From Croceicoccus gelatinilyticus (GTDB lineage: Bacteria > Pseudomonadota > Alphaproteobacteria > Sphingomonadales > Sphingomonadaceae), in NCBI RefSeq assembly GCF_018398395.1, contig NZ_JAHCBF010000002.1, positions 1-64,000 on the forward strand: 64,000 bases of DNA. Reading direction: 5' to 3'. The notes beneath the pieces were generated by a model, which saw only the letters and a program-made list of their open reading frames with translations, ran no database searches and was not told the DNA's origin. The position numbers and the translations under genes are program-made. Positions 34,553 to 43,446 of the stretch are shown piece after piece. Position 1 is the first letter of the stretch. The number at the start of each line of letters is the position of its first letter.

Positions 34553-34957
34553 ATGTCCATCCAGAAGATGATTTCCGAACACCCCGCCGTGGGGTCCGAC
34601 TACAACGAGAGCCTCGGCCTGGCGGTCAAGCATGCCATGTACTGCTCGGCCATCTGCAATTCCTGTGTCGATGCCTGTGCGGCGGAAGACATGGACATGA
34701 GCCGCTGCATGCGCCTGTGCAGCGATTGCAGCGATATCTGCACCGCGACCTATCGCGTTGCCAGCCGCCGGACGGACGAGAATCGCTCGGTCATCCGGGC
34801 CATGCTCGCGCTATGCGTGAAGGCCTGCGAGACCTGTGCCGAGGAATGCGAAAAGCACGACAACCCGCACTGCCGCCGCTGCGCCCAGATGTGCCGCGAA
34901 TGCGCGCGCGACTGCAAGGCTGCGATGGAAGACCTGCACGACGAAGCAGTTGCTTGA
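34553..34957 (+). CDS. four-helix-bundle copper-binding protein (Csp/DUF326 type)
   Basis: A 134-residue Cys-rich protein with 17 cysteines, mostly as CxxxC pairs along helices (YCSAICNSCVDAC, CMRLCSDCSDIC, CVKACETCAEEC, CRRCAQMCRECARDC). This is the pattern of copper storage proteins, in which cysteines line the core of a four-helix bundle and bind many Cu(I) ions. No signal peptide or Tat motif is present, so it is cytosolic and Csp3-like. A strong ribosome site (AAAAGGAGAA) precedes the ATG. It is monocistronic, followed by an intergenic repeat pair. Confidence 0.9.
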   Translation: MSIQKMISEHPAVGSDYNESLGLAVKHAMYCSAICNSCVDACAAEDMDMSRCMRLCSDCSDICTATYRVASRRTDENRSVIRAMLALCVKACETCAEECEKHDNPHCRRCAQMCRECARDCKAAMEDLHDEAVA

Positions 34958-34968
34958 TTTTTGTCAGG

Positions 34969-35018
34969 CCTCAAGCGCCGGCGGGGCCGCCCGGCCCCTT
35001 GGCTATCCTCGCATAGGC
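34969..35018 (+). repeat. left copy of a 50-bp inverted repeat pair
   Basis: The sequence begins CCTCAAGCGCCGGCGGGGCC and ends CCTTGGCTATCCTCGCATAGGC. It matches, in reverse orientation and with a few mismatches and gaps, the segment 35137-35188. Each copy is itself GC-rich and partly palindromic, like extragenic palindromic elements that recur between sphingomonad genes. Confidence 0.65.
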
Positions 35019-35136
35019 TCGGGCGCGCATTCGCGCTTGCCAGAGTCGCTACGCGCCCGGAATTTCGCCAGACCTAGAGGATAGCGCTGGACCGGGGCGC
35101 CGAAGGCGACTCCCGCAAGGCCGAACGGCCGCCGCC

Positions 35137-35188
35137 GCTAATGCGGCGAAGCCAAGCGGGCCGGATGGCCCGCGCCCGGCGTCTGAGG
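35137..35188 (-). repeat. right copy of a 50-bp inverted repeat pair
   Basis: Read on the minus strand it begins CCTCAGACGCCGGGCGCGGG, contains GGCCATCCGGCCCGCTTGGC and ends near TTCGCCGCATTAGC, matching 34969-35018. A further perfect hairpin GTCCGGC-AAA-GCCGGAC (35191-35207) lies between it and the def stop codon. The 118 bases between the copies hold more small palindromes (GGCCGAACGGCC) but no gene. Confidence 0.65.
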
Positions 35189-35213
35189 GCGTCCGGCAAA
35201 GCCGGACCAAAAA

Positions 35214-35780
35214 CTACGCCGCGCGGCGCAGCTTCTCCAGCTTCTTCATCGCCATGTTGCGCTTCAGGCGCGAGAGGTGGTCGATGAAGACGATGCCATT
35301 GAGGTGGTCCATCTCGTGCTGGATGCAGACGGCCATGAGGTCGTCCATGTCCTCTTCGTGAGTGTTCCCCTCAAGGTCCTGCCAGCGCACGCGGCAGGTC
35401 GCGGGGCGGTCCACTTCGGCGAAGATGTCCGGCACCGAGAGGCAGCCTTCGTTATAGGCCTTGGTCTCTTCCGACGGGTCGAGAATCTCGGGGTTGATGA
35501 AGACCCGCGGTTCCTTCTTCGTCGGCTGGTGCGTGTGTTCATGGCCGCCGTGGTTGCATACCTCGGGCTCCGCATCCGGATCGTCCGGCTGCAGGTCGAT
35601 GACGAGCACGCGCAGCGGCACGCCGACCTGGATCGCGGCAAGACCGATGCCCGGGGCATCGTACATCGTCTCGAACATGTCCTCGACAAGCTGCTTCAGC
35701 TCGTCGTCGAACGTCTCAACCGGCTTCGAGACCTGCTTCAGCAGCGGGTCCGGCACTTCAATGATTTCACGGATAGCCAT
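35214..35780 (-). CDS. def: peptide deformylase with a His-rich insertion
   Basis: A 188-residue deformylase removing the N-formyl group from nascent proteins. The three signature motifs are complete: GIGLAAIQVG (44-53), EGCLSVP with metal ligand C113, and QHEMDHLNG with H155, H159 and catalytic E156. Between the second and third beta-strands there is an insertion of about 25 residues (65-90) rich in Asp and His (CNHGGHEHTH), absent from standard bacterial enzymes. It may form a surface metal site. The gene is not in the usual def-fmt operon; fmt lies 0.8 kb away on the other strand. Confidence 0.95.
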   Translation of the reverse strand: MAIREIIEVPDPLLKQVSKPVETFDDELKQLVEDMFETMYDAPGIGLAAIQVGVPLRVLVIDLQPDDPDAEPEVCNHGGHEHTHQPTKKEPRVFINPEILDPSEETKAYNEGCLSVPDIFAEVDRPATCRVRWQDLEGNTHEEDMDDLMAVCIQHEMDHLNGIVFIDHLSRLKRNMAMKKLEKLRRAA

Positions 35781-35867
35781 CGCGCCAAGATAGGCGGATG
35801 CGCGGGTTTATTCAACGCGAATGGTTGGATCAGGGTGATCGACGTGATCGCTCAGTGCACGCCAGCG

Positions 35868-36479
35868 TCAGGCGACCGGACGGCGCGCGCGCAAGGCCTG
35901 CGCCAGTGTGCCCTCATCCATGTAGTCCAGTTCGCCGCCAACGGGCAGGCCATGTGCAAGTTGGGTTACGCGAACGGGCCGTTGTTCCAGCCGTTCGGCG
36001 ATGTAGTGCGCCGTCGTCTGCCCCTCCAGCGTGGCATTCATGGCGAGTACGACTTCGTCGATCCCGCCTTCCTCCACCCGTGCCAGCAGGCTGCCGATGG
36101 CAAGGTCTTCAGGCCCCACCCCGTCGAGCGCCGAAAGCCGTCCGCCCAGCACGTGATAGCGCCCGGTATAGAGCTTTGCCCTGTCGAGCGCCCAGAGATC
36201 GGCCACGTCCTCGACCACGCAGATCGAACGCTGGTCGCGGCGCGGATCGGCACAGACGTGGCATGGGTCCGACGTGTCGACGTTACCGCAGACATGACAC
36301 TCGACAAGGCTCTCCTGCACCGCCGTCAACGAGGCGAGCAGATCGACCAGCGCGGTGTCGCGCCGCTTCACCAGCCAGAGTACGGCGCGGCGGGCAGAAC
36401 GCGGCCCAAGCCCCGGCAGCCGCGCAAGCGACGATGCCAGTCTCTCGATCTCGTTCCCGCGCGGGTCTTGTGAAGCCAT
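35868..36479 (-). CDS. recR: recombination protein RecR
   Basis: A 203-residue RecR, which works with RecF and RecO to load RecA on gapped DNA. The N-terminal helix-hairpin-helix is [17 protein letters not shown]. The zinc finger has cysteines in [19 protein letters not shown]. The Toprim domain begins [13 protein letters not shown], with the conserved [18 protein letters not shown] after it. The ATG at 36479 is chosen because homology starts there. It is divergent from fmt, with 58 bases between the two starts. Confidence 0.96.
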   Translation of the reverse strand: MASQDPRGNEIERLASSLARLPGLGPRSARRAVLWLVKRRDTALVDLLASLTAVQESLVECHVCGNVDTSDPCHVCADPRRDQRSICVVEDVADLWALDRAKLYTGRYHVLGGRLSALDGVGPEDLAIGSLLARVEEGGIDEVVLAMNATLEGQTTAHYIAERLEQRPVRVTQLAHGLPVGGELDYMDEGTLAQALRARRPVA

Positions 36480-36537
36480 GTGTCGATAGATAGGGACTGC
36501 CGCGCAGGGCGGGAAGTCCGGCCAGAGGACATTCAAC

Positions 36538-37443
36538 ATGCGCGTCATTTTCATGGGCACTCCCGACTTCGCGGTTCCGACGCTGAGAGCGATCGTGGAA
36601 GCCGGTCACGAAGTCGTCGCCGCCTATTCCCAGCCGCCCCGCCGAGCCGGTCGCGGCAAGAAGCTGCAACCCTCGCCCGTCCACCTCGCCGCCGAGGAAA
36701 TGGGCATCGAGGTTCGCACGCCCGCCTCGCTGAAAGCGCAGGAGGAAAAGGACGCCTTCGCCGCATTGAACGCAGATGTCGCCGTGGTCGCCGCTTACGG
36801 CCTGCTGCTGCCGGTCGCTGTGCTGGAGGCGCCGACCCACGGCTGCCTCAACGTCCACGGCTCCATCCTGCCGCGCTGGCGCGGAGCCGCGCCAGTGCAG
36901 CGAGCGATCCTTGCGGGCGATGCAACGACGGGCGTGACGATCATGCAGATGGAAAAGGGGCTCGATACCGGCCCCATGCTGCTGAAGCGCACGACGCGGA
37001 TTGACGAGAAGACGGCTGGCGAGCTGACCGACGAGATCGCCGCCATGGGCGCAGAGGCCATGGTCGAAGTGCTTTCGCAGCTTCCCCACGTGCGCGCCGA
37101 GGCACAGCCGGTCGAAGGCGTCACTTACGCGCACAAGATCGACAAGGCCGAGGCGCGCATCGATTTCTCCAAGGGCGCGGAACACATCGAACGGCAGGTC
37201 CGCGCCTTCGCCCCGCGCCCAGGCGCATTCTTCGAGCTTGCGGGCGAACGCATCCGCGTGCTCGAGGCCGACGTGATCGGCCGCGAAGGCGCGACCGCAA
37301 CCGTGCTCGACGACGAACTGACCATCGCTTGCGGTTATGGCGCGATCCGGCCCACGCGGGTCCAGCGTGCTGGCAAGCCCGCGATGGAGACCGAGGCCAT
37401 GCTGCGTGGTTACCCGATCCCGGCAGGCACCGAGATCCGCTGA
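36538..37443 (+). CDS. fmt: methionyl-tRNA formyltransferase
   Basis: A 301-residue formyltransferase acting on initiator Met-tRNA with 10-formyl-THF. The N-terminal Rossmann domain starts [19 protein letters not shown]. The catalytic motif [19 protein letters not shown] holds the usual Asn/His/Asp set (NVHGS), with [18 protein letters not shown] downstream and the C-terminal OB domain from about 200. The Arg-rich loop [13 protein letters not shown] is the tRNA acceptor-binding insertion. It is followed six bases later by truA. Confidence 0.97.
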   Translation: MRVIFMGTPDFAVPTLRAIVEAGHEVVAAYSQPPRRAGRGKKLQPSPVHLAAEEMGIEVRTPASLKAQEEKDAFAALNADVAVVAAYGLLLPVAVLEAPTHGCLNVHGSILPRWRGAAPVQRAILAGDATTGVTIMQMEKGLDTGPMLLKRTTRIDEKTAGELTDEIAAMGAEAMVEVLSQLPHVRAEAQPVEGVTYAHKIDKAEARIDFSKGAEHIERQVRAFAPRPGAFFELAGERIRVLEADVIGREGATATVLDDELTIACGYGAIRPTRVQRAGKPAMETEAMLRGYPIPAGTEIR

Positions 37444-37449
37444 GCGCGC

Positions 37450-38196
37450 ATGACCCGTTTCTCTTTCACCATCGAGTTCGACGGCGGGCCCTATATGGGG
37501 CTGCAGCGGCAGTCGCACGGGCCTTCGGTGCAGCAGAGCATCGAGGAAGCTGTCGCCGCGATCACCGGCGAGGATGCGCGCATCCATGCCGCGGGCCGCA
37601 CCGACACCGGCGTCCACGCACTTGCCATGCGCGCCCATGTCGACGTGGAAAAGGACATCGATGCCTTTCGCCTGATGGAAGGCGTGAATGCCAAGCTTCG
37701 TCCCGAGCCGATCGCGGTCACACATTGCGAGGTCGTGCCCGACGATTGGCACGCACGCTTTTCGTGCATCGGGCGGTCCTACGTCTATCGCATCATCAAC
37801 CGGCGCGCGCCGCTCACGCTCGACCGCGGCAAGGCGTGGCAGGTCGCCAAGCCTCTCGACCACGAGGCCATGCACGAAGGCGCGCAGCACCTGGTTGGCC
37901 GGCACGACTTCACGACGTTCCGCTCGGTCCATTGCCAGGCGCAGAGCCCGTTGAAGACGCTCGACCGGCTGGACGTGGAACGCGAAGGCGAGGAAATCCG
38001 CATCCACGCCGCCGCGCGCAGCTTTCTGCACCATCAGGTCCGTTCGATGGTCGGTTGTCTGGCACTGGTCGGACTCGGCCGCTGGACACCGGACAATGTG
38101 CGTAATGCGCTGGAGGCCAAGGACCGGCAGTCCCTTGGCCTAAACGCCCCGCCGGACGGGCTCTATTTCGTGAGCGCGATCTACCCTGAAAAGTAG
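37450..38196 (+). CDS. truA: tRNA pseudouridine synthase A
   Basis: A 248-residue TruA that isomerises uridines 38-40 in the tRNA anticodon arm. The N-terminal [16 protein letters not shown] matches the family start (usually YDGxxYxGWQ, here with Leu instead of Trp). The catalytic aspartate lies in [14 protein letters not shown], and [19 protein letters not shown] is the C-terminal signature. It is co-transcribed with fmt. It converges on the dodecin gene with two bases between stops. Confidence 0.96.
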   Translation: MTRFSFTIEFDGGPYMGLQRQSHGPSVQQSIEEAVAAITGEDARIHAAGRTDTGVHALAMRAHVDVEKDIDAFRLMEGVNAKLRPEPIAVTHCEVVPDDWHARFSCIGRSYVYRIINRRAPLTLDRGKAWQVAKPLDHEAMHEGAQHLVGRHDFTTFRSVHCQAQSPLKTLDRLDVEREGEEIRIHAAARSFLHHQVRSMVGCLALVGLGRWTPDNVRNALEAKDRQSLGLNAPPDGLYFVSAIYPEK

Positions 38197-38197
38197 G

Positions 38198-38404
38198 TCA
38201 GTCTTCCAGCGCGAAGCCTACCTTGATCACGACCTGGTGCTGGATGGTGCCGTCATCCTCAATATAGCCGCGCTGGCTGACGACTTCGTACCATTTCACG
38301 CCGCGAATTGTGGCTTGCGCGCGTTTCAGCGCCGCCTTGATCGCCGCGTCGCTGCCTTCGTGCGACGTGCCGACGATCTCGCTCAGCTTGAAGACATGGT
38401 CCAT
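38198..38404 (-). CDS. dodecin family protein
   Basis: A 68-residue dodecin. The pattern HVFKLSEIVGTSHEGSDAA, IKAALKRAQATIRGVKWYEV and the C-terminal HQVVIKVGFALED matches the family. The aromatic residue W/Y (VKWYEV) forms the flavin stack. Dodecins assemble as dodecamers storing flavin (or CoA in some). The ATG at 38404 has a strong GGAGG. The gene stands alone between truA and cobS, just where a cobT gene might have been expected. Confidence 0.93.
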   Translation of the reverse strand: MDHVFKLSEIVGTSHEGSDAAIKAALKRAQATIRGVKWYEVVSQRGYIEDDGTIQHQVVIKVGFALED

Positions 38405-38478
38405 GATCGCATCCTCCTGTTTCCGCTTGGTAACAGGAGGATAGCGCAAATCGGCCCGTTGGTCAGGCCAGCAACCCA

Positions 38479-39456
38479 TCAGGCCTTGGAAACGACGCTT
38501 TCAGGCAGGTCCTTGCCGAAGACGCGCTGGTAGTATTCTGCCACCAGCATACGCTCCGTCTCGTCGCACTTGTTGAGGAACGAGAGGCGGAAGGCAAAGC
38601 CCAGATCGCCCAAAATCTGCGTGTTCTGCGCCCAGCTGATCACGGTACGCGGGCTCATCACGGTGGAGATATCGCCGTTGATGAAACCCTGACGCGACAG
38701 GTCTGCCGTGCGGACCATCTTGGCAATCGTGTCCTCGTCCATCTCGGGGACCTTGGCCTTGACGATCTGCACCTCGGTCGCCTCGGGCAGGTAGTTCAGG
38801 CCGACGACGATGTTCCAGCGGTCCATCTGGCCCTGATTGATCGCCTGCGTGCCATGGTAAAGGCCGCTCGTATCGCCAAGACCGACGGTGTTGGCCGTCG
38901 CGAACAGGCGGAAATAGGGGTTCGGGCGGATGACGCGGTTCTGGTCCAGCAGGGTCAGCTTGCCCGCCGTTTCCAGAACGCGCTGGATCACGAACATGAC
39001 GTCGGGGCGGCCCGCGTCGTATTCGTCGAAGACCAGCGCGGTCGGCGTCTGCAGTGCCCAAGGCAGCAGGCCTTCGCGGAATTCGGTGACCTGCAGCCCG
39101 TCACGCAGCACGATCGCATCACGGCCGACAAGGTCGATACGGCTGATGTGCGCGTCGAGGTTGATGCGCACGCAAGGCCAGTTGAGGCGCGCTGCAACCT
39201 GTTCGATGTGCGTCGACTTGCCCGTGCCGTGATAGCCCTGAACCATCACGCGGCGGTTGTGGGCAAAGCCTGCAAGGATCGCCAGCGTCGTGTCCGGATC
39301 GAAGACGTAGGATTCGTCGCGGTCGGGTACGCGTTCGTCGGCCTTGGAGAAGGCCGGGACCTTCATGTCGATATCGATACCGAACGTCTCGCGGACGTCG
39401 ACTTCGATGTCGGGAGCGGCAAGGACGGTCTGGTGGCTGTTGGTCATGTCGTTCAT
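38479..39456 (-). CDS. cobS: CobS-type AAA+ ATPase (cobaltochelatase small subunit)
   Basis: A 325-residue MoxR-like AAA+ protein, clearly Cob[23 protein letters not shown], Walker [19 protein letters not shown], Walker [17 protein letters not shown], sensor 1 [20 protein letters not shown]. CobS and CobT form the ring complex that drives cobalt insertion into hydrogenobyrinate diamide with CobN. In alphaproteobacteria cobS usually follows a J-domain gene and precedes cobT. Here it is 4.5 kb from the J-domain gene and no cobT follows within the window (dodecin and truA do). ATG at 39456 chosen; 39447 possible. Confidence 0.94.
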   Translation of the reverse strand: MNDMTNSHQTVLAAPDIEVDVRETFGIDIDMKVPAFSKADERVPDRDESYVFDPDTTLAILAGFAHNRRVMVQGYHGTGKSTHIEQVAARLNWPCVRINLDAHISRIDLVGRDAIVLRDGLQVTEFREGLLPWALQTPTALVFDEYDAGRPDVMFVIQRVLETAGKLTLLDQNRVIRPNPYFRLFATANTVGLGDTSGLYHGTQAINQGQMDRWNIVVGLNYLPEATEVQIVKAKVPEMDEDTIAKMVRTADLSRQGFINGDISTVMSPRTVISWAQNTQILGDLGFAFRLSFLNKCDETERMLVAEYYQRVFGKDLPESVVSKA

Positions 39457-39506
39457 CGCAAGGGGGCGGTAAACGCACCCGCGCCGCACTGCAACAGGCT
39501 AGAATG

Positions 39507-40202
39507 TCAGGTCGCGGGCGGATCGAACTTGGAAGGTAGGCCGAACAGACCTGCAAACCTGTCGGCCAGTGCCCTGTCGCCCTTCACGATAAGCCCTGTT
39601 TCCGCCTCGACCTCGTCCAGCGGCCGCTTGCCGTAGAAATAGGGAAGGATGGCATTCGGCGACGCGGCCTCGAACGTCAGATCGGTCTCGCGAGCATCGT
39701 GCGCGCGTTCGATTTTCAGCTCTCCACCCGCCAGTTTCGCGATGAAAGCATCTGTCGCGAAGCGGAAGGCGACGGTTATGTCCATGTCTTCGGCCCGGGC
39801 CGGATCAATCATCGTGCGCAAGGAAAGCATCGCCGAAACCGGCGTCAGCGGCAGGGTCGGATCATGATCGCGAGAGCGAACCGACCAGCGGCCCAGCGCC
39901 TGCATCACGAATTCCGCCTCGTACCCCCATTCGGTCAATTCATAGACCTGCACCGATGCAGGCGGCGGCAGCATCCGGCGCACCAGCACACCTGCGAGTT
40001 CCAGCTTTTCCAGCCGCTCGGTCAGGATCTTGGCGCTGATTCCCGGCAGGTTCGCACGGATCTGGGAGAACCGCAGCGCGCCCAGCATCAGTTCGCGCAT
40101 GACGAGCAACGACCAACGCTCCCCGATGATTTCCATCGCGAAGGCTGCACCGCAGGCATCTTCATACCAGCGCCCGTGTTTCGCTCGGTTCGTCACGCCC
40201 AA
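39507..40202 (-). CDS. HxlR family transcriptional regulator with SCP2-like C-terminal domain
   Basis: A 231-residue regulator. The HxlR winged helix covers about 10-105: RWYEDACGAAFAMEIIGERW, SLLVMRELMLGALRFSQIRA and ISAKILTERLEKLE. The C-terminal half (DITVAFRFATDAFIAKLAGG, FEAASPNAILPYFYGKRPL) resembles a sterol-carrier (SCP2) domain. That fusion is common in sphingomonad HxlR proteins and suggests ligand sensing. The start is uncertain (TTG 40202 or GTG 40196). It is divergent from a GST gene and probably regulates the adjoining detoxification cassette. Two GTAAC elements (about 40215 and 40245) lie in the shared control region. Confidence 0.87.
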   Translation of the reverse strand: MGVTNRAKHGRWYEDACGAAFAMEIIGERWSLLVMRELMLGALRFSQIRANLPGISAKILTERLEKLELAGVLVRRMLPPPASVQVYELTEWGYEAEFVMQALGRWSVRSRDHDPTLPLTPVSAMLSLRTMIDPARAEDMDITVAFRFATDAFIAKLAGGELKIERAHDARETDLTFEAASPNAILPYFYGKRPLDEVEAETGLIVKGDRALADRFAGLFGLPSKFDPPAT

Positions 40203-40319
40203 ATACCGATTGGTAACTTTTAGAATGTCCGTAGTTGCTTTTTGTAACTGACAAGCTCACGAATCGCAAGCATCGAAACATGCCGAGTCGCGCCAACTGC
40301 GACGCAGGAGAGAGTTTTC

Positions 40320-41003
40320 ATGCCGCAAGTGCCAGACAGTAGCCTCGTCATCACAGCGTATGGCTGGGTCCCGAATTTCGCTCGCGGCATGGTCCGCGAT
40401 CTGCGTCCGCGCTGGTTCTGCGAAGAAGTCGGCCTCGACTATTCGGTCCGCCTGATCAGCGCGATGAAGCGGCCCGATTGGTATTTTGAAGAGCAGCCCT
40501 TCGGACAGGTCCCCTATGTTCAGGACGGCGATGTCGGCCTGTTCGAAAGCGGCGCGATCCTGCTGCACCTTGCCGAAAAGCACGGCCACTTGCTGCCCGA
40601 GGATGGGCAGGCCCGCGCCGATGCGCTTGCATGGCTGTTTGCCGCATTCAACTCGGTCGAACCGATCGTCTTCCAGCTTTCGGCGGTGAACGGGTTTTCC
40701 GCCGGCGAGGAGTGGGCAAAGCTGCGCAAGCCTTCGCTGGACGAAACCGCGAACCAGCGTTTCGACCGGCTCGCCGCCGGAATGGAAGGGCGCGAGTGGT
40801 TGGCCGGCGAGGAGTTCTCGATCGCCGACATCGCGATGGCGACCACCCTGCGTGAGGCGGACAACAACGGCATGATTGCCACCCGCCCCGTGCTTGCCAG
40901 CTATCTCGAACGCGCGCTGGCCCGCCCTGCCTGGAAATCCGCGCTCGACGCACAATTCAACGATTTCGACGATAGCTTTGCGCCGCAGAAGGAAGGGGCC
41001 TGA
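40320..41003 (+). CDS. glutathione S-transferase family protein
   Basis: A 227-residue GST. The thioredoxin-like N-terminal domain (residues about 10-90) includes QPFGQVPYVQDGDVGLFESGAI, in which the cis-proline and ES motif bind glutathione. The all-helical C-terminal domain has FSIADIAMATTLR, the N-capping box. A good site GCAGGAGAGAG precedes the ATG. It is the first gene of a plus-strand series of small enzymes divergent from the HxlR regulator. Substrate unknown. Confidence 0.9.
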   Translation: MPQVPDSSLVITAYGWVPNFARGMVRDLRPRWFCEEVGLDYSVRLISAMKRPDWYFEEQPFGQVPYVQDGDVGLFESGAILLHLAEKHGHLLPEDGQARADALAWLFAAFNSVEPIVFQLSAVNGFSAGEEWAKLRKPSLDETANQRFDRLAAGMEGREWLAGEEFSIADIAMATTLREADNNGMIATRPVLASYLERALARPAWKSALDAQFNDFDDSFAPQKEGA

Positions 41004-41006
41004 GCC

Positions 41007-41357
41007 ATGTATATTCAAGGGTTTCTGATCCCCGTCCCGGCAGAGAAAGAGAGCGACTACCTCGCCCTTGCCAAATCTTTCGACAGCATCTTCATGGACC
41101 ACGGCGCGATCGAAGTCGTCGAGGCGTGGGAGGATGACGTTCCCGACGGCAAGGTCACCGACTTTCGCCGCGCCGTCGCGGCCCAACCGGGCGAGAAGGT
41201 CGTGTTCTCGTGGGTCATCTGGCCGGATAAGGAGACCGCCAAAGCTGCCGAAGATTCGATCATGGCAGCCGATACGCCTGACATGTCCGAGATGCCATTC
41301 GACGGAAAACGACTGGTGCATGGCGGCTTTCGCTCGATTCTCGAACTTGGCCGGTAA
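41007..41357 (+). CDS. DUF1428 family protein
   Basis: A 116-residue protein of the DUF1428 (YbaA-like, dimeric alpha-beta barrel) family. It shows the conserved start MYIQGFLIPVPAEKESDYL, HGAIEVVEAWEDDVPDGK, VFSWVIWPDKETAKAAED and the end MPFDGKRLVHGGF. The molecular function of the family is unknown. It lies 3 bases after the GST gene and 15 bases before the VOC gene, so it is part of the same transcript. Confidence 0.92.
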   Translation: MYIQGFLIPVPAEKESDYLALAKSFDSIFMDHGAIEVVEAWEDDVPDGKVTDFRRAVAAQPGEKVVFSWVIWPDKETAKAAEDSIMAADTPDMSEMPFDGKRLVHGGFRSILELGR

Positions 41358-41372
41358 CGAAGGAGAAGATTC

Positions 41373-42167
41373 ATGACCAACATGGCCGGAGAGCCGATGT
41401 GGTACGAACTGATGACGCAGAACCTTTCGGCGACGCGCCCCTTCTACATGAATGTCGTCGGCTGGAAGATCGGGCGGTCGCCAGAACAGCCTGAGGGCGT
41501 TGGCGACTACGAGTTCATTCTGCGTCAGGATGGCGGGCTCACCGGCGGTGCGATCCAGTTGACGGACGAGATGCTGGCGGGCGGAGCCAGGCCGATGTGG
41601 ACGGTCTATTTCACGGCAGCCGATGTCGATGCCGCGGTGGCACGCGTCAAGGACCTTGGCGGCAGCGTATTGATGGAACCGCACGACATTGGCTCTATCG
41701 GCCGCCTCGCCTTCGTCGCCGATCCGCAGGGCGTGCCCTTCTACCTGATGCGCGGCAATTCGCCGGAGAAGAGCCAGGTTTATGACACGGCATCGACCGC
41801 GTTCGGCCAATGCGGCTGGAACGAGCTGACGACGCCCGATCTTGATGCCTCACTTGCGTTTTACGGCGAGATGTTCGGCTTCGCAGTGAATGAGCGAATG
41901 GCAATGCCCGGCGATGCAGGCGACTACTGCTTCCTCGATCTCGGTGACTTGCGTCTTGGCGCGGCCATGACCGCATCGGAGGCATGGCCCGCCGGATGGA
42001 AGCCCTATTTCCGCGTGGCCGACATCGACGCCGCGAAGGCAGCAGTGGAGGCGAACGGAGGCAAAGTGCTGATGGGTCCCCACGAAGTTCCGAGTGACGA
42101 GATGATCCTTGTCGCCAGCGATCCCGAAGGTTCGACCTTCGGCCTTGTCGCACCGAAAAAGAGCTGA
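41373..42167 (+). CDS. VOC family protein with two glyoxalase domains
   Basis: A 264-residue protein of two tandem VOC modules, about 5-125 and 135-260. Each starts with a W-x-E-L-x-T/D pattern (GEPMWYELMTQNLSATRPFY and CGWNELTTPDLDASLAFYGE) and ends with a phrase like ADPQGVPFYLMR / ASDPEGSTFGLV. The first-strand histidine of metal-dependent glyoxalases is missing in both modules. This resembles the CFP32/Rv0577-like hydroxylase or bleomycin-type group, with unknown substrate. It belongs to the HxlR-linked cassette. Confidence 0.9.
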   Translation: MTNMAGEPMWYELMTQNLSATRPFYMNVVGWKIGRSPEQPEGVGDYEFILRQDGGLTGGAIQLTDEMLAGGARPMWTVYFTAADVDAAVARVKDLGGSVLMEPHDIGSIGRLAFVADPQGVPFYLMRGNSPEKSQVYDTASTAFGQCGWNELTTPDLDASLAFYGEMFGFAVNERMAMPGDAGDYCFLDLGDLRLGAAMTASEAWPAGWKPYFRVADIDAAKAAVEANGGKVLMGPHEVPSDEMILVASDPEGSTFGLVAPKKS

Positions 42168-42325
42168 CCTTCACAGTTTAGGAGACAGATCGGCAACACG
42201 GTGCCATCGTCCGCAATGGCGGCACAGAGTCGCCCCAGATCCCGCAAACGCGAAAACGCTGTTGCGAGGTGAAAAATACAATTGGGAAAGATCGACATCG
42301 CGGCGATCGAGGAGGCACGACAGGC

Positions 42326-42973
42326 ATGATTTCGCTCTATGGGCACCCGTTCTCGTCCTACACATGGAAGGCCGAGATCGCCCTCCATTCGTGCGGGATC
42401 GAATATCGTCTGCGGCAGGTCGACCCCGGCCACCCCGACAACACCGCCTTCGTGGCCGAACACGGCGGACCTTTCGCCAAGTTTCCGGTGCTTGAGGAAG
42501 AAGACGGCACCATCGTCTTCGAGGCCAGCTCGATCATCGAGCATCTCGTCGCCACCCGTCCCGAGGCTGCACACCTGATCCCTGCTGATCGCGCGCTGGA
42601 AATCCGCAATCTCGACCGCGTCTTCGACAACTACGTCATGAACGTGATGAACGTCGCTGTGCTGGAACAGCTTCGCGCCCCCGATGCGCCCGATACCGCG
42701 CGGCAGGACGAAGTGCGCGCGCAGCTTCGCCGCGTCTATGCATGGCTGGAGCCGAAGGCCGACGCACTGGGCCGCGATCCGCTGACGATGGCCGACTGCG
42801 CCGCCGCGCCCGCGTTGTTCTACGCCGACTGGGTCGAGGAGATTGGCCCCGACTGCCCGAATTTGAAGGCGCTTCGCGAGCGGTTGAACGCCATGCCCGA
42901 AGTACACGCCTGCATCGATGCGGCCTATCCATTCAGGCCGCTCTTCCCGCTCGGCGCGCCCGATCGGGACTGA
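42326..42973 (+). CDS. glutathione S-transferase family protein
   Basis: A 215-residue GST. The N-terminal domain ISLYGHPFSSYTWKAEIALH and GPFAKFPVLEEEDGTIVFEAS supplies the glutathione site. The helical domain contains DPLTMADCAAAPALFYADWV. ATG at 42326 has GGAGG in front; 158 bases separate it from the VOC gene, so it may have its own promoter. It is distinct in sequence from the GST at 40320, meaning a second enzyme rather than a duplicate. Confidence 0.9.
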   Translation: MISLYGHPFSSYTWKAEIALHSCGIEYRLRQVDPGHPDNTAFVAEHGGPFAKFPVLEEEDGTIVFEASSIIEHLVATRPEAAHLIPADRALEIRNLDRVFDNYVMNVMNVAVLEQLRAPDAPDTARQDEVRAQLRRVYAWLEPKADALGRDPLTMADCAAAPALFYADWVEEIGPDCPNLKALRERLNAMPEVHACIDAAYPFRPLFPLGAPDRD

Positions 42974-42989
42974 GTACAAAGGAAACCCC

Positions 42990-43436
42990 ATGCACGAGTT
43001 GAAAGTTACGAGATTGGTCGCAGCGCCCGTCGACACGTGCTGGGATGTCCTCGCCAACCGGCAGGAAGAGTGGTGGTGCCCTGCCCCCTGGCGGATCGAG
43101 ATGCTGGCGCAGGAACGCCGCCCGGGCGGGCGCAGCGCGATGGTCATGCGCGGCCCCGAGGGCGAGGAGATGCCGCAGGAAGGCGTGTTCCTCGACTGGG
43201 ATGAGGGGCGCGGCTTTACCGTGACCGATGCGATCACGCTCGGCCCCGATGGCTTCGTTCCGGCCCAGCCATTCATGATCGGACGCTGGCAGATCGAGCG
43301 TGAGGGCGACGGCACCCGCTACACTGCCTACGCCCGCCATTGGAGCGAAGAGACGATGACCCAGCATAAGGAAATGGGATTCGATCAGGGGTGGCGCGCG
43401 GTTGCGGACCAGTTTGCCGCGCTCTGCGAAAGCTGA
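42990..43436 (+). CDS. SRPBCC (AHSA1-type) family protein
   Basis: A 148-residue START-like (SRPBCC/AHSA1) protein. The first strand ELKVTRLVAAPVDTCWDVLAN is typical, followed by EEWWCPAPWRIE, RPGGRSAMVMRGPEGEEM, and the C-terminal helix MGFDQGWRAVADQFAALCES. Members bind hydrophobic ligands or modulate Hsp90; bacterial function is mostly unknown. The start 17 bases after the GST gene indicates one transcript. Confidence 0.9.
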   Translation: MHELKVTRLVAAPVDTCWDVLANRQEEWWCPAPWRIEMLAQERRPGGRSAMVMRGPEGEEMPQEGVFLDWDEGRGFTVTDAITLGPDGFVPAQPFMIGRWQIEREGDGTRYTAYARHWSEETMTQHKEMGFDQGWRAVADQFAALCES

Positions 43437-43446
43437 AGGGGGCGGC

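Noticed and set aside
35191-35207. GTCCGGC/GCCGGAC hairpin as the def terminator
   Set aside because: On the minus strand the T-run precedes rather than follows the hairpin, so it does not have the form of an intrinsic terminator.
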